Positions 8,801 to 16,252 of a DNA stretch of 26,435 bases are shown here, in pieces. Made by a program: the position numbers and the translations under genes. Origin of the DNA: DAOTVD01 sp034437075 (GTDB lineage Bacteria; Chloroflexota; Anaerolineae; Aggregatilineales; J027); the NCBI GenBank assembly GCA_034437075.1, contig DAOTVD010000402.1:1-26435 (forward strand). The letters are read 5' to 3'. The number at the start of each line of letters is the position of its first letter. Within the stretch, counting starts at the first letter, position 1. The notes beneath the pieces are model-generated. The model was not told where the DNA came from. It ran no database searches and saw nothing but the letters and a program-made list of their open reading frames with translations.

Positions 8801-10558
8801 GAAGTCCTGAGCGCCAGCTTCGACGGCACCTTTCGCGTCTGGAATGCCCAGACAGGCGCTCTGCTGCGTGTGCTAGATATGGAAAATGGCGAGCAGTTGC
8901 TACGCCTGAATCCGCGCCCAGATGGCACGAGCGCGCTATCGAATGCCGTAGACGGTGCACTAGCGATTAGCCCGGCGGGCGATACCTTTCTCTCCGCTGC
9001 TGTGGATGGCATCTTGCGCTTACGCCGGTATGATGACGGGCACATCCTGCGCCGCATGGAAGGCCACGAAGGCAGCATCGGCTCGGTGGCGTATGTCGGG
9101 CCGGGCGCGGCGCTCACGCGCGGCGCGGACAATACCATGATTTTGTGGGATTTAGAATCTGGCGAAGCGACCCGACGTTACACCGCCCGCACCGGGGCCA
9201 TTGATACGCTGGCCGTGCACCCCGCTGGCGAAATGGTGCTCTATGGCGCGCCGGATGGTACGCTGGCCTATGCCGCTTTAGCCGATGGCGAGATTCAGTA
9301 TGTCTTGCGCGGCCATAGCGCCCCCCCGACCGCCTTGGCCCTGCATCCACGCGGCGATTTGGCACTCTCGGGCGCCTCGAATGGTGAGATCATCTTGTGG
9401 GATGTGCGCCTGGGGCAAGAGATCAATCGTTTTGCCGGGCACGAGATCGCCATTACCGATATTATCTTCGGGCCAGCAGGCCGCCTGGCCTATTCTGCCG
9501 ACTTCGACGGCGTGATCCGCGCCTGGGATGTCCTGGGTGGCTATCAGGAGCTTCGGCGCGCGGATGTCCCCGGCGCGGCCTTCGGCGTAGCGGTCAGCCC
9601 GGATGGCCAAACGCTAGCAACCGGCACGGGCAACCGTCTGGCCGACGGGCCGAACTTTTTAACCGACATCATCTTATATAACGCGGAAGATGGCGCGGAA
9701 GTCGGGCGCTTGCGCGGCCCCGAAGACGAGATCACGACCGTGGTTTTTAGCCCCGATGGCGCAACCCTGGCCGCCACCAGCCGCGACGGGGGCTTGTATG
9801 TTTATGACGTCGCCAGCGAAGCGCTTATCTTCGCGCAAGAAGACCACGACGCGGCCTTTTATCGTGTCGCCTTCGCGCCAGACGGCGCGCGATTGATAAC
9901 AGGCGGTTATGAAAATGCCGCGCGGGTCTGGTCACTGCCAGATGGTGAACTGGTTACGACGCTCGCCGGGCATGCGGCGCCTGTGTTGGCCGTAGCCTAT
10001 GCCCCAGGCGGCGACCAAATCGCCACGGGTGACTTCAACGGGCAGATTATCTTGTGGGATGCCGCCACGGGCGAGGAACAAGCCCGCTTGAGCGGCCACA
10101 CCGAACCCGTTAGCAGCTTGCACTACAGCGCCGATGGCGCGCGCCTGCTGAGTGCAAGCTTCGATACGCATCTCATCATTTGGGATGTGGCCGCCGGAGC
10201 CGAACTGGAGCGCTTCTCCGAGCATCAAGGCGAAGTCCTGCGCGCAGTCTTCAGCCCGGATGGCGCGCGCGTGCTGTCTGCCGGGCTAGGCGATGATGCA
10301 CTGTTGTGGTCGGTGGCCTCTGGCGAGGTGCTGCATCGTTTTCGGCTGGGCCTCAATGGTGCGCAGGATGTCGCCTTCGGGCCGGATGGCGGGCGGGTGT
10401 ATCTGACCACGGGCGCGTTGCATACCTGGGCCTTGCCCGCCGAACGGAGCGTCGCCGCCGCGCGCGAATGGCTTGTCGCGAATCGCTACATTCCCACGCT
10501 AAGCTGTGCCGAACAACTCGACTATCTTTTCGTGACCACCTGCACCGAACAGCGCTAA
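5819..10558 (+). CDS. Membrane Ser/Thr kinase with STAND-like NTPase and 14-blade WD40 region
   Basis: This is a predicted signalling receptor of 1,579 residues. The Hanks-type kinase (about 15-280) has all key residues: the glycine loop GQGGFGAVY (27-35), Lys49 in VAIK, HRDIKPAN with catalytic Asp142, DFG (160-162) and APE (187-189). A second NTPase of the novel-STAND type starts near 325, with Walker A GPSGSGKSS (367-375) and Walker B LVLVIDQFEE (Asp459). An Ala/Glu/Arg-rich helix leads into one membrane span (about 789-810), and another helix with two ATSDANA repeats follows. Residues about 915-1535 contain 14 blade-ending WD-type motifs (for example RLWDTASG, ILWDLESG, IIWDVAAG), enough for two seven-blade propellers. 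The tail has two cysteines (LSCAEQ and TTCTEQ). The ATG at 5819 is preferred for the short family-like N-terminus; an upstream ATG at 5780 adds 13 residues. Confidence 0.93.
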   Translation: MTHMPPSTDLGFAGQRIKGYELREMIGQGGFGAVYRAHQAVIEREVAIKIILPKYASRPAFIRRFEAEAQVVARLEHLHIVPLYDFWRDPDGAFLVMRLFTGGTLRQAINRETWDIKAVLKVARQVSAALMTAHQNNIVHRDIKPANILMDAEGNAYLSDFGIAKVLNLSEDPENTDADMLSPMYVAPEQIHDRNATPASDQYSFGILLWEMLAGSHPYAHRATAVSLLRAHLYDPLPRLADAQPGLPPELDDVLQRACDKDPDARFADLAALEGALRRALRAETRPIHLDGIFNPMESRTETKPIFAELDGEIEPIEALLAPDNPFQGLQPFTQAASRFFFGRESLITSLVDHLRTDDKRFLAVVGPSGSGKSSLVRAGLLPALREGALPGSADWYYVDMVPGYHPLEELEAALLSIATDPPPSLLAQLKDGTRGLIRAIKRILPRDDQTTELVLVIDQFEEVFTLAASPVEQALFMEALYQAVKDPRARLRVIITLRADFYDQPLRHPSFGQLIRDNTQAIAPMTPEELERAIVAPLGAVGISISPALVTAIITDIQRAPSALPLLQYALTELFDARDGERITRENYQHIGGVLGALAGRAERLYNELGEEGQALARQLFLRLVTLGSGTHDTRRRARLDELLALGENRLLVQSVIDLFGEARLLTFDHDPSTRQATVELGHEALIQNWERLRGWLDDSREDIQQQRRLAGLVAEWEAARQEPSFLLRGARLEDFARWAAATPITITEAERAFLDASLAHRQAERATEAERAAREAALEQRARRRAQILLAVMTLAAMIGLALALFAFSQRETAQAERAVAEAERATSDANAALAATQQAGAEAARATSDANARIAEERAAEVRALSLVDNAIQARANGEPELALAIALEAAAAPDPPPQVGRLLNELANAPGTHYVLRTDDPTIWSLALAPASDYLLSAGGTLPRPQGEPAFALRLWDTASGTQRQIIDSASETGGHTQVAVALAAHPTRAEVLSASFDGTFRVWNAQTGALLRVLDMENGEQLLRLNPRPDGTSALSNAVDGALAISPAGDTFLSAAVDGILRLRRYDDGHILRRMEGHEGSIGSVAYVGPGAALTRGADNTMILWDLESGEATRRYTARTGAIDTLAVHPAGEMVLYGAPDGTLAYAALADGEIQYVLRGHSAPPTALALHPRGDLALSGASNGEIILWDVRLGQEINRFAGHEIAITDIIFGPAGRLAYSADFDGVIRAWDVLGGYQELRRADVPGAAFGVAVSPDGQTLATGTGNRLADGPNFLTDIILYNAEDGAEVGRLRGPEDEITTVVFSPDGATLAATSRDGGLYVYDVASEALIFAQEDHDAAFYRVAFAPDGARLITGGYENAARVWSLPDGELVTTLAGHAAPVLAVAYAPGGDQIATGDFNGQIILWDAATGEEQARLSGHTEPVSSLHYSADGARLLSASFDTHLIIWDVAAGAELERFSEHQGEVLRAVFSPDGARVLSAGLGDDALLWSVASGEVLHRFRLGLNGAQDVAFGPDGGRVYLTTGALHTWALPAERSVAAAREWLVANRYIPTLSCAEQLDYLFVTTCTEQR

Positions 10559-10567
10559 GGAGGTCAC

Positions 10568-10620
10568 TTGTTTTCACGCTCTGGCATGTTACACTGGAAG
10601 AAAGTTTAACCATCGTTAAA
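10568..10620 (+). promoter_or_regulatory. Possible promoter and inverted repeat before the Fe-S oxidoreductase
   Basis: TTGTTT (10568-10573) and TACACT (10590-10595) are separated by 16 bases and could be a weak promoter. Downstream, TTTAAC (10605-10610) and GTTAAA (10615-10620) form a six-base inverted repeat around CATC, at a place where a repressor could bind. Neither has independent support. Confidence 0.3.
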
Positions 10621-10647
10621 AATCGCTTTTAAGGGGGGCATCATCGG

Positions 10648-12675
10648 ATGTTAACCGTTGGGGAAAAAATTCTCTTTTTCTTGTTGGTCTTAGCGGCATT
10701 GGGCGTCGCGGCAGATGGCTTTCGCCGCATGTTTCAGATTATCGGGCGCGGGGACGGCAAACTCTACTTGGATAATCTGCCGACCCGGGCGGTTAATGCG
10801 TTGCGCATTTACATCACCCAAGAAACCACCCTGCGCGCACGTCCGCTGACGAGCCTCTTTCACCTGGCGATTGTGTGGGGCTTTACGTTCTACTTTCTGG
10901 TGAATTTTGGCGACCTGCTCGAAGGCTATATTCCTGACTTCACATTTTTAGGCGATTCGTTAGTGGCGGATGGCTATCACTTTCTGGCGGATGTGCTCAG
11001 CATCGCGGTGCTGGTCGGCGTGAGTTATTTCATCGTGCGGCGGCTGTTTTTGCCCGCCCGCGCCGATTTGACCTACCGCGAGAATGTGCTGCTCCATCCG
11101 AAAGTGCGCGAAGGACGCATCCTGACCGATTCGATGATCGTGGCCTTTTTCATCCTATTTCATGTGGGCTCGCGCTTTAGCGCGGAGTCAGTAAAAATTG
11201 CGCTGGATATTCGTGATGGCGCCGTGATGCCTTTCGCGAACCTCTATTCCTTGCTGTGGACGGACGTGCTGAGCCTGAACGCGGATACCTTGCAAACCCT
11301 GGATCATGTTTTTTGGTGGGGCGCGCTGGGGAGCATCGTCTTGTTTATTCCCTATTTCCCGCATACCAAACACGCGCATTTGTTCATGGCACCGTTTAAT
11401 TATCTGACGCGCCCGCCGCGCACATCCCTGGGTGAAATGCCCTACCTGGACATTGAAGACGAAGACCGCGAGCAATTCGGCGCCCAGCGTTTGGAGCATC
11501 TGCCCCAAACCGCCCTAGTGGATGCCTTCGCGTGTATCATGTGTAACCGCTGCCAGGATGTCTGCCCGGCCTATGCCACGGGCAAGGAACTCTCGCCCGC
11601 CGCGCTGGAAGTCAACAAACGTTACATGATTAAAGATGATTTCATCCCCCTGGCGGAGGGCGGCAGTAGTGCGCCGCTCATTGGCAACGCCATCAGCGAA
11701 TCGGCGGTGTGGGCCTGCACGGCTTGCGGCGCGTGCATCGACATTTGCCCGGTGGGCAACGAGCCCATGCTCGATATTCTAGAACTGCGGCGCGGCAACG
11801 CCATGATGGAAGGCCAGTTCCCCGGCGAGTTGGTCGGCGCGTTCAACGGCATGGAACGCCAGGGCAATCCTTGGCAGGTGGCCGAACCGCGTTTCGCCTG
11901 GGCCAAAGGGCTAGACGTGCCCACCGTGGACGACAACCCCACTTTCGAGATTCTGTATTGGGTGGGGTGCGCGGCCAGCTACGACCCTCGCGCGCAGATC
12001 ACCGCGCGCAATTTCGTCAAGATTCTGAAGCGGGCTGGGGTCAATTTTGCTGTTTTGGGCGAGCATGAAGCCTGCACGGGGGATGTCGCGCGGCGCGCCG
12101 GGCGCGAAGATTTGTATTTCGAGATGGCAACCGGCAATGTCGAAACCCTGAACGGCTTCGGCGTGCGGCGAATCGTGGCCACTTGCCCGCATTGCCTGCA
12201 TAATCTCGGCAAAGAATATCATCAGTTCGGCGGACATTACGAGGTCATCCACCATACCGAACTGATTCAGGAACTTATCGGCGCCGGGTCACTGCCCGCT
12301 GATGTCATCCCCAAAGCGGAGAGCAACGTTACCTTTCATGATCCGTGCTACCTGGGGCGGCATAATGGCGTGTATAGCGCGCCACGCAGCAGCCTGACCC
12401 AGGGCGGCGCGCGCGTGACCGAAATGGACCGCCATGGCGCGAATTCGTTCTGCTGTGGGGCCGGGGGCGCGCAATTCTGGAAAGAAGAAGAACCCGGCGA
12501 CGAGGCCGTGAGCGTCAACCGCTATCACGAAGCCGCCGCGACGGGCGCGGATGTGTTGGCCGTGGGGTGTCCGTTCTGTATGCAGATGTTTGAAACCGCC
12601 CGCACGGAGGTCGAGAATGGACCAATCGTGAAAGACATTGCCGAACTCATCGGCGAAAATCTGCCCGATAATTAA
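10648..12675 (+). CDS. Membrane-anchored HdrD/GlpC-type Fe-S oxidoreductase
   Basis: This 675-residue protein probably passes electrons between a membrane quinone pool and a soluble partner. The first 240 residues hold about five or six membrane spans with histidines (such as His72, His111, His172), like the cytochrome-b-type NarI/HdrE anchor. Two ferredoxin motifs follow: Cys296, 299, 302, 306 and Cys357, 360, 363, 367. The C-terminal half has two CCG modules. The second is complete (Cys567, Cys602-Cys603, Cys641, Cys644). The first has Cys441, Cys513 and Cys516 but only one Cys (476) where a pair is usual. The fusion of anchor and Fe-S subunit is known in a broad family whose substrates are mostly undefined. 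The start has AAGGGGGG upstream. The quinone oxidoreductase gene follows after 18 bases. Confidence 0.9.
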   Translation: MLTVGEKILFFLLVLAALGVAADGFRRMFQIIGRGDGKLYLDNLPTRAVNALRIYITQETTLRARPLTSLFHLAIVWGFTFYFLVNFGDLLEGYIPDFTFLGDSLVADGYHFLADVLSIAVLVGVSYFIVRRLFLPARADLTYRENVLLHPKVREGRILTDSMIVAFFILFHVGSRFSAESVKIALDIRDGAVMPFANLYSLLWTDVLSLNADTLQTLDHVFWWGALGSIVLFIPYFPHTKHAHLFMAPFNYLTRPPRTSLGEMPYLDIEDEDREQFGAQRLEHLPQTALVDAFACIMCNRCQDVCPAYATGKELSPAALEVNKRYMIKDDFIPLAEGGSSAPLIGNAISESAVWACTACGACIDICPVGNEPMLDILELRRGNAMMEGQFPGELVGAFNGMERQGNPWQVAEPRFAWAKGLDVPTVDDNPTFEILYWVGCAASYDPRAQITARNFVKILKRAGVNFAVLGEHEACTGDVARRAGREDLYFEMATGNVETLNGFGVRRIVATCPHCLHNLGKEYHQFGGHYEVIHHTELIQELIGAGSLPADVIPKAESNVTFHDPCYLGRHNGVYSAPRSSLTQGGARVTEMDRHGANSFCCGAGGAQFWKEEEPGDEAVSVNRYHEAAATGADVLAVGCPFCMQMFETARTEVENGPIVKDIAELIGENLPDN

Positions 12676-12693
12676 CCAGAAAGTCGCTATGCG

Positions 12694-13656
12694 ATGCAAG
12701 CTGTTATCGCCCAAAATCAAGAACCTGTCCTGGTTGATATACCCACGCCGAGCCCCGCCGAGGATGAAATCCTGGTGAAAGTCCACGCTAGCGCACTAAA
12801 CCGCGCCGATTTGATGCAGGTGGCTGGGAATTACCCCGTGCCGCCTGGCGCGCCGGAGACGCTCGGCATGGAACTCGCCGGGGATGTCGTCGAAGTCGGC
12901 GCGGGGGTAACGGCCTTCAGCGCCGGAGATCGGGTCATGGCTTTGGTAGAGGGCGGCGGTTATGCCCAGTTCGCGACCGCGCGCGCGGCCCAATGCATGC
13001 CTATACCCGAGGGGATGAGCTATAGCCAGGGTGCCGCGATTCCCGAGGTTTTCCTGACAGCGTATAGCAATATGGTCGAAATCGGCGGCTTGTTGGCCAC
13101 GGATCGGGTGCTGATCCATGCGGGCGCGAGCGGCGTCGGCCTGGCGGCGATTCAGATCGCCAAGATCATCGGCGCGACGGTCATCGTGACGGCCAGCGCG
13201 GCCAAGCACGACATCTGCCTACAACAAGGCGCTGATGCCGTCATTGATTACAAATCCGAAGATTTCGCCGCCGTCGTGGCCGAACGCTATGGCGGTGTCA
13301 ATCTCATTATCGACTTCATCGGTGCGCCATACTGGCAACAGAACATCACCGCCCTAGAAAAATGGGGACGCCTGGTCTTTGTGGGGCTAATGGGCGGCGC
13401 CGAAGCCCAGGTTAACTTGGGGCAGATCATGCGCAAACGTTTGACCATCACAGGCTCAACCTTGCGCGACCGCACGCCCGAGCGCAAAGCAAACCTGGTG
13501 GGGCGCTTTTGGCTGTGGGCCGCGCCGCATTTCGAAACCGGCACCTTACGCCCCATCATTTGGCGCGAATTTCCGCTAGACGCGGTGGCCGCGGCCCATG
13601 CCGCCATGCGCGCCAACCAGAACGCCGGCAAAATCATCCTGAGGATCGACCATTAA
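12694..13656 (+). CDS. Zinc-independent NAD(P)H quinone oxidoreductase, PIG3-like
   Basis: This is a medium-chain dehydrogenase/reductase of 320 residues, the usual length. The N-terminal GroES-like part has LNRADLMQVAGNYPVPPGAP (36-54) and EGGGYAQF (86-93), characteristic of the PIG3/TP53I3 quinone oxidoreductases. The Rossmann part has the nucleotide-binding motif AGASGVG (143-149) and IPEVFLTAYSN (116-126). Cysteine ligands for a catalytic zinc are absent. It likely reduces quinones or reactive enones using NADPH in the cytoplasm. The ATG at 12694 lies 18 bases after the Fe-S gene's stop, so the two are probably one transcript, which suggests a joint redox role (inference). Confidence 0.9.
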   Translation: MQAVIAQNQEPVLVDIPTPSPAEDEILVKVHASALNRADLMQVAGNYPVPPGAPETLGMELAGDVVEVGAGVTAFSAGDRVMALVEGGGYAQFATARAAQCMPIPEGMSYSQGAAIPEVFLTAYSNMVEIGGLLATDRVLIHAGASGVGLAAIQIAKIIGATVIVTASAAKHDICLQQGADAVIDYKSEDFAAVVAERYGGVNLIIDFIGAPYWQQNITALEKWGRLVFVGLMGGAEAQVNLGQIMRKRLTITGSTLRDRTPERKANLVGRFWLWAAPHFETGTLRPIIWREFPLDAVAAAHAAMRANQNAGKIILRIDH

Positions 13657-13686
13657 AATATTCATCAAGTACTTAGGGAGCACTTA

Positions 13687-13715
13687 TTGACTTGGTTTGT
13701 GACAGGTGGCACAAT
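13687..13715 (+). promoter_or_regulatory. Sigma-70-like promoter for the BON-domain gene
   Basis: TTGACT (13687-13692, five of six consensus bases) and CACAAT (13710-13715, four of six) have the ideal 17-base spacing. The expected transcript would have a leader of about 90 bases before the ATG at 13813. Confidence 0.6.
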
Positions 13716-13812
13716 GAGAAGTGTTATAGCACTTATCTGCTGAATAAAGCACACCCAAACATTCCATCGTTGATAATGGTTAATTGCCCTAAGGGCTCAG
13801 GATTTATTTCAT

Positions 13813-14043
13813 ATGCAAACGAAACTACACCAACTGGTTATCAGTGCGCTAAAACGTAACCCCCGCACCGCGTATCTGAATGTGGCGGTGGCCATCGTGG
13901 GGTATGACGTAGTGGTCTCTGGTCAGGTGCCCAATACACGCCTGGCGGACGAAGTCATCACCACCGTGGAAGGCGTATCGCCGCATTTGCGCGTCTCATC
14001 GCAGCTAGAGACGCGCAACCAGCGGCCCGCGTTAGCGCGCTAA
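13813..14043 (+). CDS. Single BON-domain protein
   Basis: This is a 76-residue protein consisting almost entirely of one BON domain, the OsmY-type fold linked to binding of phospholipid or other ligands. Visible features are the helix LHQLVISALKRNPRTA, the strand LNVAVAIVGYDVVVSG with its conserved Gly, the helix RLADEVITTVEGV, and the closing strand around LRVSSQLE. There is no signal peptide, so unlike OsmY it should stay in the cytoplasm. It has its own promoter and an intrinsic terminator, so it is probably transcribed alone. The ATG at 13813 is preceded by CAGGAT about ten bases upstream. Confidence 0.85.
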   Translation: MQTKLHQLVISALKRNPRTAYLNVAVAIVGYDVVVSGQVPNTRLADEVITTVEGVSPHLRVSSQLETRNQRPALAR

Positions 14044-14070
14044 GCCTGTCCGCAGACTCTGCTTCAGGTT

Positions 14071-14097
14071 AAAATCCTCCTACCCGGAGGATTTTTT
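14071..14097 (+). terminator. Intrinsic terminator after the BON-domain gene
   Basis: The arms AAAATCCTCC (14071-14080) and GGAGGATTTT (14086-14095) pair perfectly around a five-base TACCC loop and continue into a T run. The hairpin ends 15 bases before the next start codon, so a promoter for that gene must either lie upstream or depend on readthrough. Confidence 0.9.
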
Positions 14098-14112
14098 GAT
14101 TAAGGGCCTGCT

Positions 14113-16215
14113 ATGCCACAACCCAAGCTCCTAGCGCGTGGGCTCAGCCTGCTATGGGTCACGCTCATTTTGCTCCTGTTTTACTGGATTCATAAGCCCC
14201 TTACGCCCACACGCGCGGCCATTGTCGGCGGTGCGCTGCTGGATGTCCTGCTGGTGGGCCTGATGTTGAGCGTCGGGGGCGGGATCGGTTGGCGGTTGAT
14301 GGGGGGCGCGTTGGCGCGCTTATCGCGCATAGAAGGCGCGGCGCTGGCCTGCGCGCTGGGCCTGGGCGTCCTTAGCGTGGCTTGGTTGGCCGTGGGCGTC
14401 GTCTGGCTGCATCCGATAAGCGCCTGGGCCGTGTTGCTGATTTTGCTGGGCCTCACCTTTCGCCAGATCATCGCTTGGTGGCGGCTATTGTGGGATGCCG
14501 CACGCGCCTTCGACCCGACCGTGATCTGGGCGCGCGGTTTGCGCGCGTTCATCATCTTGGTGCTGGGCATGGGCCTGGTGATGGCCCTGGCACCACCCAC
14601 CGCGTTCGATGCGCTGACCTATCATCTTGTTGGGCCGGATTTGTGGCTGGCTGAAGGGCGTATCACCGCCTTACCAGGTAATCATTTCTTCGGCTTTCCC
14701 GGTCTGGTGAATACGTTGTACGCGGGCAAGCTCGCCTTGGGGGATGGTCGCCTCGTGGGCGTCAGCGTCGTGCATTGGGCTTTCGGCCTCTTGCTGATTT
14801 TGCTAACGGGGGGCTACGCAGCGCGCCGCTTTGGTGCTTGGGCGGGCTTGTTAGCGGGCGCGTTTTTGCTGACTGTGCCGTCTCTATGGCTGACGCTGGG
14901 CTGGGCCTATGTCGATTTGGCCGTCGCGGCTTACGCGATGCTGGCATTCATCGCCTTGGATACTTGGCGCGAACATGACTCAGACATCTGGCTCATTATT
15001 GGGGCGTGCGGTGCGGGCCTGGCCATGTCGGCCAAATACAACGCGCTCCTGATGGCCGTCGCGCTGGGTTTGTACATTGTGGCGTATAACCGAGGCCGGC
15101 GTGCCGCGACGATCCTGCGCGCGGGGGCGCTATATGTGGCCGTCGCGTCGCTGGTCTTGGCGCCGTGGCTCTTGCGTAACCTCGCCTTTTTCGAGAATCC
15201 GGTTTATCCCTTCGGGCCAGAAACCTACGATTGGGACGCCCTGAAAAACACCTGGTACACGGGCGCCGAACGCGCGCCCTTGCGAGAACTTCCAGCGCTC
15301 ATCCTGCCGATTTTTATCACCCCCACGATTGCAGGGGTCGAGGGCTCAGGCATTTTTAACGCGACCCTCAGCCCCGTCTTTCTGATGCTAATCCCGCTCT
15401 TGGCGCTCTCGTGGCGACATTTACACCCCGAATGGCGCGGCCCACTAACGGGCTTGCTGGGCCTGGTGGGCGTGCTGCATCTCTTTTGGTTGGTAACCGC
15501 TGGGCTTTCGGTCTATGGCGCGCAGACGCGCTTCATGTTTCCCCTGTTGGGGTGGGTGGCGGTGCTGGCGGCGGCCAGCCTAGAGGGGTTGCGCAGCCTG
15601 TCGCCCAAACCCCTGGACATCGCCTGGATGATGCGCGCTTTCGTGCTGCTGGTCTTCGCCTTCACCATCATGGATTACTTAGGCGGCACCCGTCCGCTAC
15701 CGGATACACCCGGCTTGCAAGGCTCGACCCAAACGAATCATTTTCTGGCGGGCCGCACCTTAGAAGCTGTGGTCGGCACCATCGACGAAGAAACCTATCT
15801 GAACCACACCCTGGGCACCCACTATGCGACCATGCAGTACCTGAATGGCGAATTGCCAGAGGGCGCGCGCGTGTTGTTCTTATGGGAGACGCGCAGCCTG
15901 TATTGCGACGAAACCCGTATTACCTGCATCGAGGATACCGTGCTCTATCGCTGGTGGCATGCGCGCCGCGTCCATGGTGATGGCTCGGCGGAGGACATCC
16001 TAGCGGCTTGGCAGACCGAGGGCATCACCCATGTGTTGGTGTGGGAAACCGGGCGCGAATTCGAATTTGATAGGAATCCCTCGTTTACTGCCCAGGATAT
16101 GGCCACTTGGGACGCCCTCTCTGCGCGTTTGGTCTTGCAAGATGAGCTTTTTGATGCAACCTACCGGCTGTATACCTTGCCAGGCTTGCAAGGTGCTCAT
16201 TTTGAGGGACAATAG
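14113..16215 (+). CDS. GT-C-like multi-span membrane glycosyltransferase
   Basis: This 700-residue integral membrane protein has about 11-13 hydrophobic spans in its first 520 residues and a soluble C-terminal part of about 170. The segment after the fourth or fifth span reads APPTAFDALTYHLVGPDLWL (160-179), with Asp166 in the place of the first-loop acidic residue of ArnT/PMT-type lipid-linked glycosyltransferases. An arginine-asparagine-rich loop (LLRNLAFFENPVYPFG) is also typical of this group. It probably transfers a sugar from a polyprenyl-phosphate donor on the outer face, but donor and acceptor are unknown. AAGGG lies seven bases before the ATG. The TIR-like gene follows after 37 bases. 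Confidence 0.75.
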   Translation: MPQPKLLARGLSLLWVTLILLLFYWIHKPLTPTRAAIVGGALLDVLLVGLMLSVGGGIGWRLMGGALARLSRIEGAALACALGLGVLSVAWLAVGVVWLHPISAWAVLLILLGLTFRQIIAWWRLLWDAARAFDPTVIWARGLRAFIILVLGMGLVMALAPPTAFDALTYHLVGPDLWLAEGRITALPGNHFFGFPGLVNTLYAGKLALGDGRLVGVSVVHWAFGLLLILLTGGYAARRFGAWAGLLAGAFLLTVPSLWLTLGWAYVDLAVAAYAMLAFIALDTWREHDSDIWLIIGACGAGLAMSAKYNALLMAVALGLYIVAYNRGRRAATILRAGALYVAVASLVLAPWLLRNLAFFENPVYPFGPETYDWDALKNTWYTGAERAPLRELPALILPIFITPTIAGVEGSGIFNATLSPVFLMLIPLLALSWRHLHPEWRGPLTGLLGLVGVLHLFWLVTAGLSVYGAQTRFMFPLLGWVAVLAAASLEGLRSLSPKPLDIAWMMRAFVLLVFAFTIMDYLGGTRPLPDTPGLQGSTQTNHFLAGRTLEAVVGTIDEETYLNHTLGTHYATMQYLNGELPEGARVLFLWETRSLYCDETRITCIEDTVLYRWWHARRVHGDGSAEDILAAWQTEGITHVLVWETGREFEFDRNPSFTAQDMATWDALSARLVLQDELFDATYRLYTLPGLQGAHFEGQ

Positions 16216-16216
16216 A

Positions 16217-16234
16217 TTATATCTCGTGATATAA
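16217..16234. repeat. 7-bp inverted repeat before the TIR-like gene
   Basis: TTATATC (16217-16223) and GATATAA (16228-16234) are perfect arms around TCGT, directly after the glycosyltransferase stop and 18 bases before the next ATG. It could be an operator or a weak RNA hairpin near the ribosome site. Confidence 0.45.
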
Positions 16235-16252
16235 GACCATCAGGATAGACTC

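Noticed and set aside
13657..13812. Short peptide starting at the ATG at 13714
   Set aside because: It would be only eight residues with no ribosome site. The region is better explained as the BON-gene promoter and leader.
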